A stretch of DNA of 16,920 nucleotides, from NCBI GenBank assembly GCA_001584585.1, contig LSYV01000008.1, forward strand, positions 1,192,326 to 1,209,245, in the 5' to 3' direction. Under the pieces are notes generated by a model. The model was not told where the DNA came from. It was given only the letters and a program-made list of their open reading frames with translations, and did not search any database. The translations under genes and the position numbers were made by a program. This document shows, piece after piece, positions 1 through 10,381 of this stretch (its first letter is position 1; the number at the start of each line of letters is the position of its first letter). The stretch comes from Gonium pectorale (Eukaryota; Chlorophyta; Chlorophyceae; Chlamydomonadales; Volvocaceae).

Positions 1-501
1 TCCGCCATGCGGGAGTGGCCCCCGTCCGCGTCGCTGCGGGGCGGCTTGTCAGAGCGACGCTTGTTCCAGCGATCTCCTGGAGGCGTCCAAAGGGGGGGGG
101 TCGTGGTCTCAGGACGGGCTTGCGGCACAGGCCGACGCCGGCAACGTATGATGGGCGCTGCCTCCGGCGTGTGTTGAAACGAAACGACGCATAGGACGAG
201 CGTAAGCGGGCGTGTGTGGGCGCCGCTGGCCGGCTGCCGGACGATGCGAGATCTCTCATGCAACCCTGCACACGGCGTCACGGCGGTGAAGCCGGCTGGA
301 GAGGGTCATTATGTTTGCGCACCGCATTGCTCGCACACGGCGCTCGCATGGCATGCGTCCCCGGAGTTACCTCACGCGGCGCCGGCGCTCCCGGCCCTGG
401 CTGACCAACCCCGCCCGTCCCATCCCCTCACCCCTTGCCGGCTGACCCTTTATCGCCGTCGCGTACCCGGCGCGCCCCTCGCCCACCCGCCCGACCCCCA
501 G
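1..501 (+). other. Probable intron (and unseen upstream part) of the AP2 gene
   Basis: No exon could be supported here. The stretch ends in a pyrimidine-rich acceptor (CCGACCCCCAG, last base 501) directly before the AP2 exon. That exon starts one base into a codon, so the upstream exon must end in phase 1. I looked for the first half of an AP2 domain (the YRGV...W part) in all three plus frames and did not see it, so that exon probably lies left of the window. A run of nine G occurs near position 92. The open frames across 214-549 have poor third-position bias and are not taken as genes. Confidence 0.5.
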
Positions 502-1197
502 GCTGCTTTGACCACGAGGAGGAGGCTGCTCGCGCGTACGACAAGATGATGCTGTGGTGCGAGCTGCACAATGCCTCGGGCGTCAAGAGCGGCATCACCA
601 ATTTCGACTCAACAGAGTACGAGAAGGAGTTTGCGTGGCTGCAGGTGGTCAGCCAGGTAGGCAAGCGCAGGCGCGGCTGATGGGCTGGGGGTTGATGAGT
701 TTGGGTTACGGAGTGGCGCGAAGCCCGGGCGGGAGTGCGATGAATGTACGGTAATGGCACGTCAAAATGCCGTTGTTCATCAGCAGTAAGCGCCAAGTGA
801 GACTTTGCTTGACCCGCCGACTAGCTAAAGCCACCTGCTGCTGCCGAATGCTACGTCGACTCTGTTGTGAGGATGCTTGACCTGCGCTGTGTCCCCTTCC
901 CAGGACGAGCTTATCGAGGCCCTGCGCAGTGAGGGCCGGCGGCAAGCGGCGCACCGCATGATGCGACAGAAGCGGGAGGGCCAGGTGGAGGCGGCCACGG
1001 ACGACTACGACGACCGCGAGGAGCCGCAGCCGCAGCGGCCGGGCCGCCAGCCCACGCCGCAGCCGGGCGCAGGGGCGGGAGCGGGGCGACATGTGGTACA
1101 GCTGCAGCAGCAGCAGCTGCTGATTACCAGCGGCGCGGGTGTGGACGCAGCGGCGGCGAGCCTCTTGGTGAGCGATGAGTTCCTGGTGGATGGGTGA
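502..1197 (+). CDS. AP2/ERF-domain transcription factor, 3' two exons (partial)
   Basis: Exons 502-656 and 904-1197 encode about 149 C-terminal residues. The first carries the distal half of an AP2 DNA-binding domain: CFDHEEEAARAYDKMMLW, corresponding to the F-D-x-E-E-x-A-A-x-A-Y-D core, followed by GITNFDSTEYEKEF, the T-N-F-D block that closes the domain. AP2 domains bind DNA in the nucleus through a three-stranded sheet packed on the A-A-R-A-Y-D helix; the strand part is not in this window. The intron 657-903 (GTAGGC...TTCCCAG) is phase 0. The last exon begins DELIEALRSEGRRQAAHRMM, which resembles the inter-repeat linker of two-repeat AP2 proteins, and runs into an acidic then Q/P/G-rich tail ending at TGA 1195-1197. 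The stretch between Y-D-K and T-N-F-D is longer than in most land-plant ERF proteins. A GTGAGC at about 1168 could be a cryptic donor, but reading through gives a clean end (LLVSDEFLVDG). The target genes cannot be told from sequence. Confidence 0.85.
657..903 (+). other. Intron of AP2 gene (phase 0)
   Basis: Donor CAG|GTAGGC and acceptor CTTCCCAG|GAC. It is 247 bases long, and joining the flanks keeps the reading frame, giving EYEKEFAWLQVVSQ followed by DELIEALRSEG. Confidence 0.8.
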
Positions 1198-1935
1198 GGC
1201 TGGGGCAGGGGCGCTGTAGGTGGGGAAGGGGAAGAGGAGGAGCGTGTCAGGCGGCTGAATGGCCGCAATTGCCGTGGCGACGGAATGGGCGTTTCTTTGC
1301 GCTGCTGTGGCTGTGGCCAACTTGAGCGGCCAAGTGGTGGCGGGGTAGCGGTGATGTGTATATAGATCCTGGATGTTAAAAGGAGGGGACGAGGGCGGAT
1401 TGTTATAGTGCGTGCCGTGCGCAGGTGTCTTTAACAGCACGCGCAGTGGGCTTGGGTGTGCTCTGCCTCCCAAGCTTGACACGCAGGTGGCCCATGTGAC
1501 CAAAATGGCGTTAACAAGCATCTAGGATTGATAACCTTAGGGACTACTCGCCTGAGGGGATTTTGTATCATAGAGGATGACCTCTGAGGCTAGTGCCACC
1601 AATGGAAACGTTGATTAGGGCTAGAAACTGCGCTTACTGTGTAGGAGTCAATGAATCGGTCTTGTTAGAGCGCTGCGTGGGACCCTCCTCATGAGAACTG
1701 TGCTTGACTGACTTTATGACGGCTAATTCGTTATTTAGGTTGTGTTTGACCTTTGGCGGGGCTCGGACGCCACTTGCACATACCGTACCGTACTGCAGAC
1801 GACCTTCTTCCCGTACCGGACTCAATGTGTGATGTCTTGCCGACGGCATCGGACGACCTCATTTGTGCACCTCGTTTTAGAGGGTGTTTGTCTGTCGACT
1901 TGAGGCCATCACCTATGTGTAATGCCCGTCCCTCG
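1198..1935 (+). other. 3' untranslated region of AP2 gene
   Basis: After the stop codon the sequence loses third-position periodicity and becomes less GC-rich. The first TGTAA on the plus strand is about 720 bases downstream, a usual 3' UTR length for volvocine algae. The open frame on the opposite strand (about 706-1521) crosses the AP2 exon and intron and is not taken as a gene. Confidence 0.55.
1918..1922 (+). terminator. Poly(A) signal TGTAA of AP2 gene
   Basis: TGTAA is the volvocine polyadenylation signal, normally 10-20 bases before the cleavage site. It is the first copy on this strand after the stop at 1197. Cleavage would fall near 1935. Confidence 0.6.
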
Positions 1936-2059
1936 TGGCTTCCAAAGTACCTAGGTACGGTCTTGCCTCTGAAGCACTAGGATGTTGGAGGGGTCGTTCC
2001 ACAGTGTCACAGAATCATGTCACGAGCGTTCAGGTGAAGTCCGTCTCAACATCGGTTCC

Positions 2060-2064
2060 TTACA
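2060..2064 (-). terminator. Poly(A) signal TGTAA of the large minus-strand gene
   Basis: TTACA on the plus strand reads TGTAA on the minus strand, about 375 bases after the stop codon at 2440-2438. No earlier copy was seen between 2064 and 2438, so the 3' UTR should run from 2437 to roughly 2045. It faces the AP2 gene's signal at 1918-1922, leaving about 140 bases between the two. Confidence 0.6.
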
Positions 2065-2437
2065 TGCCAGAGACAAGGCTTAGTCAAGGTTTTGACCTAA
2101 GTAGGCAGACCCGTGCACAAAATGAAGCCGCTCAGGCGCGACTGTGTTCGCTGCGCCCCAAAGTGAAACCACTCAACAAGTGACATCTGCTGATTGCACT
2201 GACTATGTACTTAAGGTAGGCTGCCGGCAGACATGCTGTAGGCAGGGAGCCTCCACAAAGCATTGCCACCAAGTGCAGCACAATAATCCACCCTCCTGAC
2301 CCCCTAACGTCTTGGTAAAATATACAGCTCCCACACATTGTGCACTGCCCCAATCAGCTCCCCGTATAGCCACCTGAGCGCCCTTGGGACCCGACCCAAG
2401 CTGTGCCACGCCCTCCACCGCATCCCCTTAACAACTT

Positions 2438-5400
2438 TCACGCGCCCTGGTCGGCTGGCGGCTGCGCCCGGGCCCCCAGCGCCTCCCAGTGCGACACGCT
2501 CGAGATGCGGAGCATGTCGTAGCTGTCCGCATACGCCGCCCGTCCGCCGCTGCCGCCAAAGACCAGCTTGCCGCCGTCCGCCACGGCGATCCCGCCCGTG
2601 CCACCCGCCACGCTCAGTCCGCCGCCGAACGGGCCCTTGTCTGGTGAGGCGCACTGCTGCGGCACCGGCAGACCCGCGACATCCGCCTCGGCCGCATCTT
2701 CGCTGACAAGCGCAAGATCCAGGCTGCTGCCTCCGAAAGTGGCATTGCTGCAGCCAGCGACCTCGCGGCTGATGGGCGTGGAGCCGCCGGCTGCGGCAGT
2801 GGCCGCGCCCAGCATGAGCATGTCGCTCACGCCGCTGAGCGCCATGCCGGGCGTGGCGACTGGAACCAGGCCCACGGGCGGCGGGGTGGCGCCGCCCTTG
2901 CCAGCTGGATCCCAGGAGAAGCGCAGTTTGTTCTGCTTGAAGAGCACGGGTGTGCCGCCGCCGGCGGCGCCCGCAGCGTTGGGCGCCCTGAAGGTGACGC
3001 CGTTGCCGCCGAGGTCCTGGGGTGCTTGCGCGCCCCCAAGGTGGAACTGTCCGCGGGGAGGGGGTTGGGATGTCAAAGCACCATGAGGGCCGGGGCAGGA
3101 AACCTTGAAATACAACTGCAAACTCGGAATGTGTACTTTTGAGAAACACACTAAGCACCAGAGCAGGATCACACAATTGTGTGCAAGCACAAGTCATCAT
3201 ATACGGTAGGCATATCATGACGGCAGGCATACGGTAGGCTCAATGCATGGCATTCCTCAGCACAAACGTTTTTTGGTGCCTCACTCACCATAGGCCCCGG
3301 CGTCAGCTGCATCCCAAATGACGACCCTGACGACAGCGTGCTCGGCGGCGCGCCGCCGCCGAAGCCGCCATGGCCGACGCCAGGCCCCGGTCCGGGCGCC
3401 ACGGGCGGTCGCGGCGGGAAGAGAACAGGCGTGGGATGCTGTTGGCTGCCCGCAGCCCCGCCGTTAATGGGGCTGAAGTACGGGATCGTGCCGCCAGCCG
3501 CCGCTGGCTGCACGTCCATGGGCGACGGCGCGCCGCCGAACAAAGGGCTGCGGCCAAAGCCTCCCTGGCCGCCGAAGGGCCCCGGCGAGAGGCAGGCGCC
3601 CGCGTCAATGGACGACCCCACGTCGAAGCCTCCGCCAGAGCCGCCGCCGAAGGGCGCGCCGAAGGCACCACCGGGCCCGGCGGCCTTGCCGTCGATAGAC
3701 ATCATGAACGCACTGGGCGGAGCGGCCATGCTTGTGTATGGGCTGGCGTCCACGAGCCAGCTCAGGTCCTGGAAGAGCGAGGGGCCGTGGCGGCGAAACG
3801 TGCGGGTGTGGGAGGGCAGCAAGATGACCTGGCGGAGAGGACTCGCTACATTTACATGCAAGAACGACGCCATAGGTCTGGAACCGTGCTGCAGGAGAGC
3901 ACTGTGCCTGCCGCCCATAGCCAGTGCTAGCGCACTCGCAAACAAGCTATTGAAGAGGCAAGGTACGGCCCAAGGTTGTGGCGGTGAAAGGCGTACCGGA
4001 CGCTGCTTGGGAGTAGATGCTACGCGTGCAGGGGCCTCAGCCTCCTCCCCATCCTGCGCCAGGTCCGCATGGTCCACAAGCGCGAGCGCGCGCTCCAGTG
4101 CCGCCGACAGGCGGTTGTCCTCAACAGGCTGTTGGGGAGTTGGGAGTACGACAACGCCCTCGATGCAAGGGAAACAGGCGCGCGTGCATGCCTACAGCAC
4201 ACGCCTCAAACATATGAGGTCAAGATGACTGCTTTGCATACATTGCCCTAGCCGGTGAGCGTGAATGCAGTAAGCCATGGTCCTCAAGTGTGTGCCCGGT
4301 CCGGCCGACCGAAGTGCACGCCTCTGCGGAAAGGGACCCCGCACCTGCGGGCCGTTCTCCTCATCATCAGCTGTGGCGGCGCTGGCGCCTTCCACGCACT
4401 GCTCCTCGGCGCTGCCGTGCTGAGGTTCCTCGTTAAAAGACTCAGCCTCCTCAACGGCCTCGGGCCCCTCAGGCGCCGCCGCCTGCTCGGGCTCCTCCAC
4501 TGCAGTTTCCTCATCTGTTACGCCACCCTTGGCGGCTGCCGCGCCCTTCTTCCCAGGCCTGGCTGAGGCCGCAGGGGCAGCCGCCCTGGTGCTGCCTGCC
4601 GCCGCTGCCTGCTTGCCATGCTGCGGAGCTGCCGTCTGCCTGGCAGCGGTCGCCGGCGCTTGGCGAACCGTGCGCGGCTCGGGCCGCGCTGCTCCGGCGG
4701 CCGCAGGCCGCGTGGTGCCGGGGGCTGCCTGCAGACGGGCTGTGCCGCCAGCTCCTGGCCTTGCGGCAGGCCCTTTGCTCGCCCTCCGGGGATTGGCGCC
4801 GGCGTCTGGCCTGGTCTGAATTGGTACAGACACGACCGTCTGGGCGACGGGCTTTGGAGCCTTCGAGGAACGCGCAGCGTCGCCGCTTGGTGCGTTGACG
4901 ACGGCAGCGTCAGCGACTGCTGAGGGCTCCACGCTCGCAGCGGGCTGCTCGTTCGAAGACTGCAGCACCTCTGCAGGTAGCTGCTGCTCCTGCTGTTGGG
5001 TAGTGTGCGTTGGGGCATGAGCAGCAGGGCGCACGAGGGAAGCAGCGTACTGCCTGCGGCGCTCCGCAACCGACAAGGCGGCGGGCGCCGCCTGCCGCGC
5101 CCCACGAGCGGCCGGCGCGTGCTGCATGGCCGCGGAGGGGCGGGTGCTCGGCCGACTGGCGGGGCCGTGAGCATTCTGGAGCACGGTGTCATCTAGCACG
5201 GGCTGAGCGGCATCAGTTGCGCTGTCAGACGCTTTGCACGTTGCAGACAAGGGGCCATCGCCGTCGGCTCTGCTGCCGACCTTGTGCTCCACCGGCTTCG
5301 CGGCAGTAGCCGGTTGCGCCACGGCAGCGGGGTCGGGTTTCTTGGGAGCGGAGCCCCGCCGGCCCGTGGGGCTTGTCAGGGCGGCATGTGCCTTCTGGGC

Positions 5401-8400
5401 AGCTGCAGCAGCATGGCCGCGCGGCGCGGAAGCCTTTTCGGCGCCGGAACCGAATGCCACGGCGCCAACGGGCTTGGCGCTTCCGACGGACTTCTTGAAC
5501 CCCGCTGCCGGCGCGGCGCCGGCCTTCGGGCCGGCGGCGCCAACCTCGCCGATTGACTTCCGTGCCCCTGCTGCCGCCGGACCGGCATCGGCAGAAGACC
5601 TTGCCTGTGGGCCCGGGCTGGGCGCAGCGGTGACGGCCTCCGCCTCGGGCATTGAAGCCAACCCGCCGAGGGTCTGCTCCAGCCGCGGCCGTGAGCCGCT
5701 GCCACGCTGGGGGCTTGGTGCAGGGGCCTTCTTGGAGCTGCCTGCAGCCTGGCGCTGCCCCGACTCCAGCACCACGGCTGAGGTCCTCCGCTGATGCGGC
5801 GTGCCTACAGGAGTGGGCGACTTGTTCGCCGACCCAGGGGTCGCTGGTCCCGCCTTGAGGGCCGAGCCGCCGCCGGGCGTGCGCACGGTCACGGGCTGTT
5901 GCAGCAACGGCACCATGTCCGCGCCGACGTGTGACGCAGCGCCGGTGGTGCGCTTGGGCGGCGTGCTAGCTGCGGTGGCGGTCTCGGACAGTGTCATACC
6001 TGCCATGCCCTGCAGCAGGAACACGGGTGGCGCGCCCCCGCCGCTGAGGCCGGCCACGGCGGAACTCGGAAGCTGCGCGGCCGTGGCCACCGCCGCGGCT
6101 GCTGCCGCCACTGCTGCCGCACTAGGCTGCGTGCCAGCAGAGGGCGGCACGTCGCCAGCGCCCGTGCCGCGGCGCGAGCCGCCCAGGGACGGGCCGCGGG
6201 ACTTGGCCATGATGGGGTTGGTCGGCGAGAGCACCGTGCCCTGCTGCTGCGCAGCCGCAGACGGGTCCGGGCGCGGCCGCTTGGAGGGGCTTGTGGAGCC
6301 AATGGCATGGCGCTTGGATGGCGGGAGCAGGGCTGGGCCGTCACACACCACCTGGGCTGGAGCCAGGTCCAGTACGCTCATGGTAAGCCTGGGGTTCTGT
6401 GCAGAAGACCGACCGTACCTGGCAGAGGGAGACGGGAAAGGAGTGTCGTATGATACGTCATCAATGGTAGTGCGCTTTGTCAGAGAGGGCAGCAAGTACG
6501 GAGCAGACATGTTGACAACGTGGGCCGTGCCCCACCAGGCCGGAACCCGTCCTCACAGATTGCAAATCCGCCGGGACCCGAGCCCTAATCTTACCTGCCA
6601 GCTGCAGCGCCAGCGCCACGCGCCACCACGATGCTCTTGCGCACGATCATGCGGGTCTCCGCAGCCGGGCCCGCATCCTGCGTGCCTGGACGCGCGTTGG
6701 CCTGCTGCGCAACGGGGCCGCCGGCTGAAGCCCGCCGGGGCACCTCCTCCCTAGCCTGCGCTTTTGAGTCCTTCGCGGCGTGATGCGCCACTGGGCCGCC
6801 GGCCGAGGAGCGCCGGACCGTCTCATCCTTTCCGGTGATACTCACGTCCTTCTCTGCGGTTGTGGCTGTAGCCGTGGCAGGGAAGCCACCAGGTGCTGGC
6901 GGCGCGGGCATCGCTGCCGCCGCGGTCTTGACCCGCGCTGGGGGAGCCGCGGCCTTGGCGGGCGCTGCTGCTGCCGTGGGCTTCGCCGCAGCGGTGGCGG
7001 CCTTCGGCACCACGGCGGCAGAGTGCCGGCGAGCCTCAGTGGTGCCAGCGCCGGGAGCGACCGGGCCCGCTGGGCGGACATCTGAAGGCCTGGAAGCAGG
7101 CTGCTTCGCACCCGCCTCGCGTGCGGACATCCGCGCAGGTGCCTTGCCAGCCTGGTTGCTTCCAGGCTTGGAGGACCCTGCCTGCTGCAGCTGATGCGGC
7201 GCGCTGCTGCGCCGTGCCACTGCAGCTGCAGTGGCAGCCCCATCACTCACGGGCTCAGCAGGGGCCGGTGGAGCAGCTGTGGAGGCCGCAACGGGCTGGG
7301 CAGAGCCGCTGGCAGCCTGGCTGCGGTTGCTAAAGGGCAGCGGGCTACGCTGGGGTTTTGCTGACGGCGCCTTCATGGAAGAGAAGGGAGTGATAGGCGG
7401 TGAATCAACTGCGACGGGCCGCATGCGACGCAGAAGGAAGGGCGTGCCTGAAGCTGCTGCGGGTTGCTCACTCGTGCCGCGCGGCTCAGCCGCGGCTCCC
7501 GATGTGGCCGGTGCCGCCGCTGGCACCCCAGTACTGCTGGGCCTCCCCGCCGGGGTCTCCTGCCGCTGCTGCTGCTTCTGCGCCGACCGCTGCGCTCCGC
7601 TGGGGTTGGCTTCGCGCAGGTTCATGGGCTTCGAAACAGATGCCGGTGTGCCCCGCGGCATGGGGGCTGGGCGGGAGGCTACGGTCGATGAAGCGGGCCG
7701 CGATGTGCCCGGCGTGCCGCGGCGCGCGGGGGCTGGGCCAGGGCGCGCCGCCGCAGGGGTGGTCACGTTCTGTGAGCGTGCGTGGCTGACTACCTCACAA
7801 ACGGCCCCGGGGACCGGCGCATCAGCTACCGACACAATGGCGGCTTCCTCATCTGCAGCCGGCGCGGGCTGGACAGCTACGCCGCTCGGCTCAGCCCTGT
7901 CACTGCTGTCGCCGCTGGTCTCGCCGCTGCCCTCGTGGAGCGGCTCCTCCGGTGTCACCGCGGCTACATTCGCTGGCGCGGTGCAATCCGCGGCAACTGA
8001 CGGCGCCGAGATGGGAGTCGCCATCATTGCGTCTTCCATATGGCTGTCGACCGCGCTTCGGTCGAAAGAGGCGCTGCAAGGTGACGATTGCAGTCCCACG
8101 GGCCCGCCAGCAGACAGGCCCGAGGGCTGCGCCGCGCCGGTAAGCGAAAGCGACGGCTGTGCGGTTGAGGAGACGATGGAAGGATGGATCTCCTGGGTCA
8201 GGAACGAGTCGCCGAGCGACCCGTTTCCGGCCGAGCCGTGCGCGGCGTTCGCTGCAGGCGCCTCGTCGGCGTGGGGAACGGGGGGAGACTCGAGGGCAGC
8301 AGCGCCGCTGTCATTGTCTGCGCCAAACTCAAGCATGACGCTGTGCTCCCGTTGGACCTCCTCGAGCTGATTTACGACCCCCGAAGTCACATCCGCGTTG

Positions 8401-9011
8401 TGCTCCGTGGTGACGTCGGGGGCGACCTCTGCGGCAACCTCAGGTGCAGCGCTCTGCTCCTGGCAAGCCTCCAGTGCGTCCTCGGGCTGCTGTGCCACCA
8501 GCGGCGCGTCATCCACTTCCATCGGATCATCGTCCACGGCCCCAGCTGGAGTCGCCGGCTCTGGAGGAGGTGGAACTGCCGGGCTGAGAGCTTCTTCCGT
8601 CGGGTCTGCACACGCGGGGGTGGGAGCTGCGTCCCCCGGTAAGGCGCCCTCCTCCACGTCGTCCGCAAGGGCCAGTAGGGCCACCTGCGGGCGCTGCTTC
8701 AGCTCGGAAGGCTTTGCCTTAGACTTGACCGACTGGCTGAGCGTCCCAAGCGGCGTGTAGAACGCGTTGCTGTTGATTGATGCCGACGGCCCGCCCGGCG
8801 TGTCGAACGCCTTGTTGCTGAATGGAGTGAAGAACTCATTCGGTCCCTGGCCCTGAGCGCCCCGCAGACCGGGCGTCCGTAGCTGCCCAATACTACAGCT
8901 AACGCTGAGGTCCGCGGCAGGGTTGTGAAAGCTCCTAAACTTGGTCACTTCTCTTTGTACAGCGCCAGTTGGGCTTCCAGACATCTGGGGGAAGGTGTCT
9001 TCGTCCTCCAT
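2438..9011 (-). CDS. Large disordered, probably nuclear protein of unknown function (five exons)
   Basis: Exons 9011-6595, 6388-4345, 4158-3997, 3828-3289 and 3046-2438 join to 5772 bases, a single frame of 1923 residues; every junction matches in phase (2, 0, 0, 0). The ATG at 9011 has A at -3 and G at +4, and an in-frame TAG lies just upstream. The N-terminus has paired motifs NEFFTPF and NAFYTPL. Two RR(S/A)SAGGPVA copies, each an R-R-x-S site, are at residues 733-742 and 759-768. A bipartite NLS-like cluster (KR, nine residues, KRPR) is at about 831-845 and overlaps SPSK; TPPK and SPQR sites follow. Exon 2 is Ala/Pro-rich with an acidic end. Residues 1550-1573 (FRRHGPSLFQDLSWLVDAS) look folded, and about 1592-1641 is FG/Gly-rich. 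There is no signal peptide, membrane segment or catalytic motif. I do not recognise the family. The ATG at 6381 could start a separate gene, but the frame-preserving splice favours one. Nuclear location and kinase regulation are inferred. Confidence 0.7.
3047..3288 (-). other. Intron 4 of the large gene (phase 0)
   Basis: The strong donor CCTATG|GTGAGT and the acceptor CCCCGCGGACAG|TTC (AG at 3048-3047) bound 242 bases. It joins the end of exon 4 (QLTPGPM) to FHLGGAQAPQDLGGNG and moves the reading into the frame used by the last exon. Confidence 0.7.
3829..3996 (-). other. Intron 3 of the large gene (phase 0)
   Basis: Donor GTCCG|GTACGC and acceptor CTCTCCGCCAG|GTC, 168 bases. The intron happens to be open in frame, so retention would also be translatable. 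Its own translation is irregular and it contains several A/T-ending codons, which is why I removed it. A second acceptor at 3769, also in phase, would skip the FRRHGPSLFQ segment. Confidence 0.5.
4159..4344 (-). other. Intron 2 of the large gene (phase 0)
   Basis: Donor CCGCAG|GTGCGG and acceptor TTTCCCTTGCATCGAG|GGC, 186 bases. It joins the acidic end of exon 2 (DDEENGPQ) to GVVVLPTPQQPVEDNRLSAA. The acceptor is less canonical than the others, but it is the one that keeps the frame of the following 54 codons. Confidence 0.6.
6389..6594 (-). other. Intron 1 of the large gene (phase 2)
   Basis: The minus-strand donor is TGGCAG|GTAAGA and the acceptor is AACCCCAG|GCTTACC. It is 206 bases. The first exon would otherwise end at the TAA inside the donor site. 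The junction rebuilds an Arg codon (AG+G). Another AG eight bases earlier (6397) would break the frame. Confidence 0.65.
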
Positions 9012-9061
9012 TTCGACGACTTGACAGACGGTCAACCCCCTGTCAGCCTATTGCTCAGCGG

Positions 9062-9070
9062 TCAGGTCAT
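9062..9070 (-). promoter_or_regulatory. Minimal upstream ORF (ATG ACC TGA) in the leader of the large gene
   Basis: If the transcript starts upstream of 9070, a two-codon reading frame lies 51 bases before the main ATG. No clear TATA element was seen upstream on the minus strand, so the transcription start is unknown and this call depends on it. Confidence 0.3.
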
Positions 9071-9139
9071 GAAAGCTGCTGTATTAGGGTTGAAGCACGC
9101 AGCCTACACTGCTTTGGAGGTGACCGAGAAAGAGTGAGA

Positions 9140-10381
9140 ATACGAATTCGGATCGGGGATCCGGAGTCCGCAGGCAGTGTGCCAGACGGCAGAGCGCCAG
9201 GGCAAATGGAACACTCGCGGGGTGGCGCAGGGGCAGCCGAAGCCGAAATGCTATGCATCGGCGCAAGAGGGGCCATGGTGCATGATGCTCGACACCCCCC
9301 GTCATGTTGCACGACACCCTCGTGCATCTTGACGCAGCACCACGTCAGAACCCGCCATGCTATCTTGCATGCCGCAGCGCCGACGTTGCGGCGCCGCTTT
9401 GCCGGTTGAGGACTTCACGCCTTGGCCACGACTTGTCACGACAGCTACCGCGTACGCCTGGAAGACAGCAATGGAAGCATGACTGCACCTACGGTACCTG
9501 ACTACGTTCGCATATCGTCCTTTCTAGGTCTGTATCATGCCGCTGGGCGGTCCGGGTTGGCGGGCTGGGCGCCCAGGGGTCTATTGACCGTTGGTCGCCG
9601 ATGGAGTGGTGGCAACGTCGACGACAGCGCCCACCGGGCCTCCCATCTCAGTATCTTACCAAGAAGCTTCGCCGCTGGCCCGAACCGGCTGGGCCCGTTT
9701 GCTCGTCTCCGTTGCCCGCCATGCGTTGTACCCCGGCGCCCTACTGGAAACGCCGCCCCTTCGTGTATGACTCTGCGTCGAGGTGCTCCCCCCTGTTCCT
9801 GTCCCCTTTCTTCAGGACGCTTACCGGCAAGTAATACGTGATGTAGCTGCTCCGGGACAGAGTAAGCATGTGATGCTGATGGCATCCAATAAGCAATGTT
9901 TATGCAACGAAGCCAAGCGGCGTTCCTTCATCCTCCGCACGGCACAGGCCTGCCCATGCAACACCCGGAGCTCCGCCTGTCTGCCCTGTCTTGAGTATGC
10001 CACGCGAGTGCAAGGCAACAATCCCATGGTTCTGGTACTTAGGCCCCCTCAGGCCGGTGGGTACATATGCCTACTGTAGGCCGTTTGGCCTGGGTACGTT
10101 AGGCTCGGCGTCCCGCGCGCGCGGTGCGTTGGTCCGCCCCGGCATCCCGAGTCCAGGATGGTGAGCAGGGAGTGACGGATGAAGGCGGAGGGGGGCCACC
10201 TGTGGTTTTGTCGCGTCGCCGCTGGCGCGGGACAGCAAGCGGCGTTGAGGCGGTCCGGCGCGCTCTGTCGGCGGACTCCGCGGTCCTCTTCTGTGCGCTC
10301 CACACTCACGACTTTACTGCATGTCGACCCCCAGCCGTTGCAGCCCCTTGCACCTCAGCCCGCACGCACCGTCAACGAATA
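9140..10381. other. Intergenic stretch, no supported gene
   Basis: It presumably contains the promoter of the minus-strand gene that starts at 9011. Open frames on both strands (for instance 9535-9885 minus and 9601-9834 plus) have mixed third positions and no recognisable motif. No terminal repeats, tRNA or transposase signature was seen. Confidence 0.45.

Noticed and set aside
706..1521. 271-codon minus-strand frame
   Set aside because: It lies opposite the AP2 exon, intron and 3' UTR; composition is irregular and no motif is present.
2568..4228. Pro/Ala-rich plus-strand frames 2568-3086 and 3338-4228
   Set aside because: Both are antisense to exons 3-5 of the large gene. The minus-strand reading joins in phase across four introns.
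7231..8370. 379-codon open frame on the plus strand, and the similar 5801-6754 frame
   Set aside because: Both are antisense to exons of the large minus-strand gene. GC-rich coding sequence with strong third-position bias leaves long open frames opposite it. No splice logic or motif supports them.
9009..9035. Translation start of the large gene at the TTG at 9035
   Set aside because: Nuclear genes start at ATG. The ATG at 9011 has a good context, and an in-frame TAG lies just upstream of the TTG.
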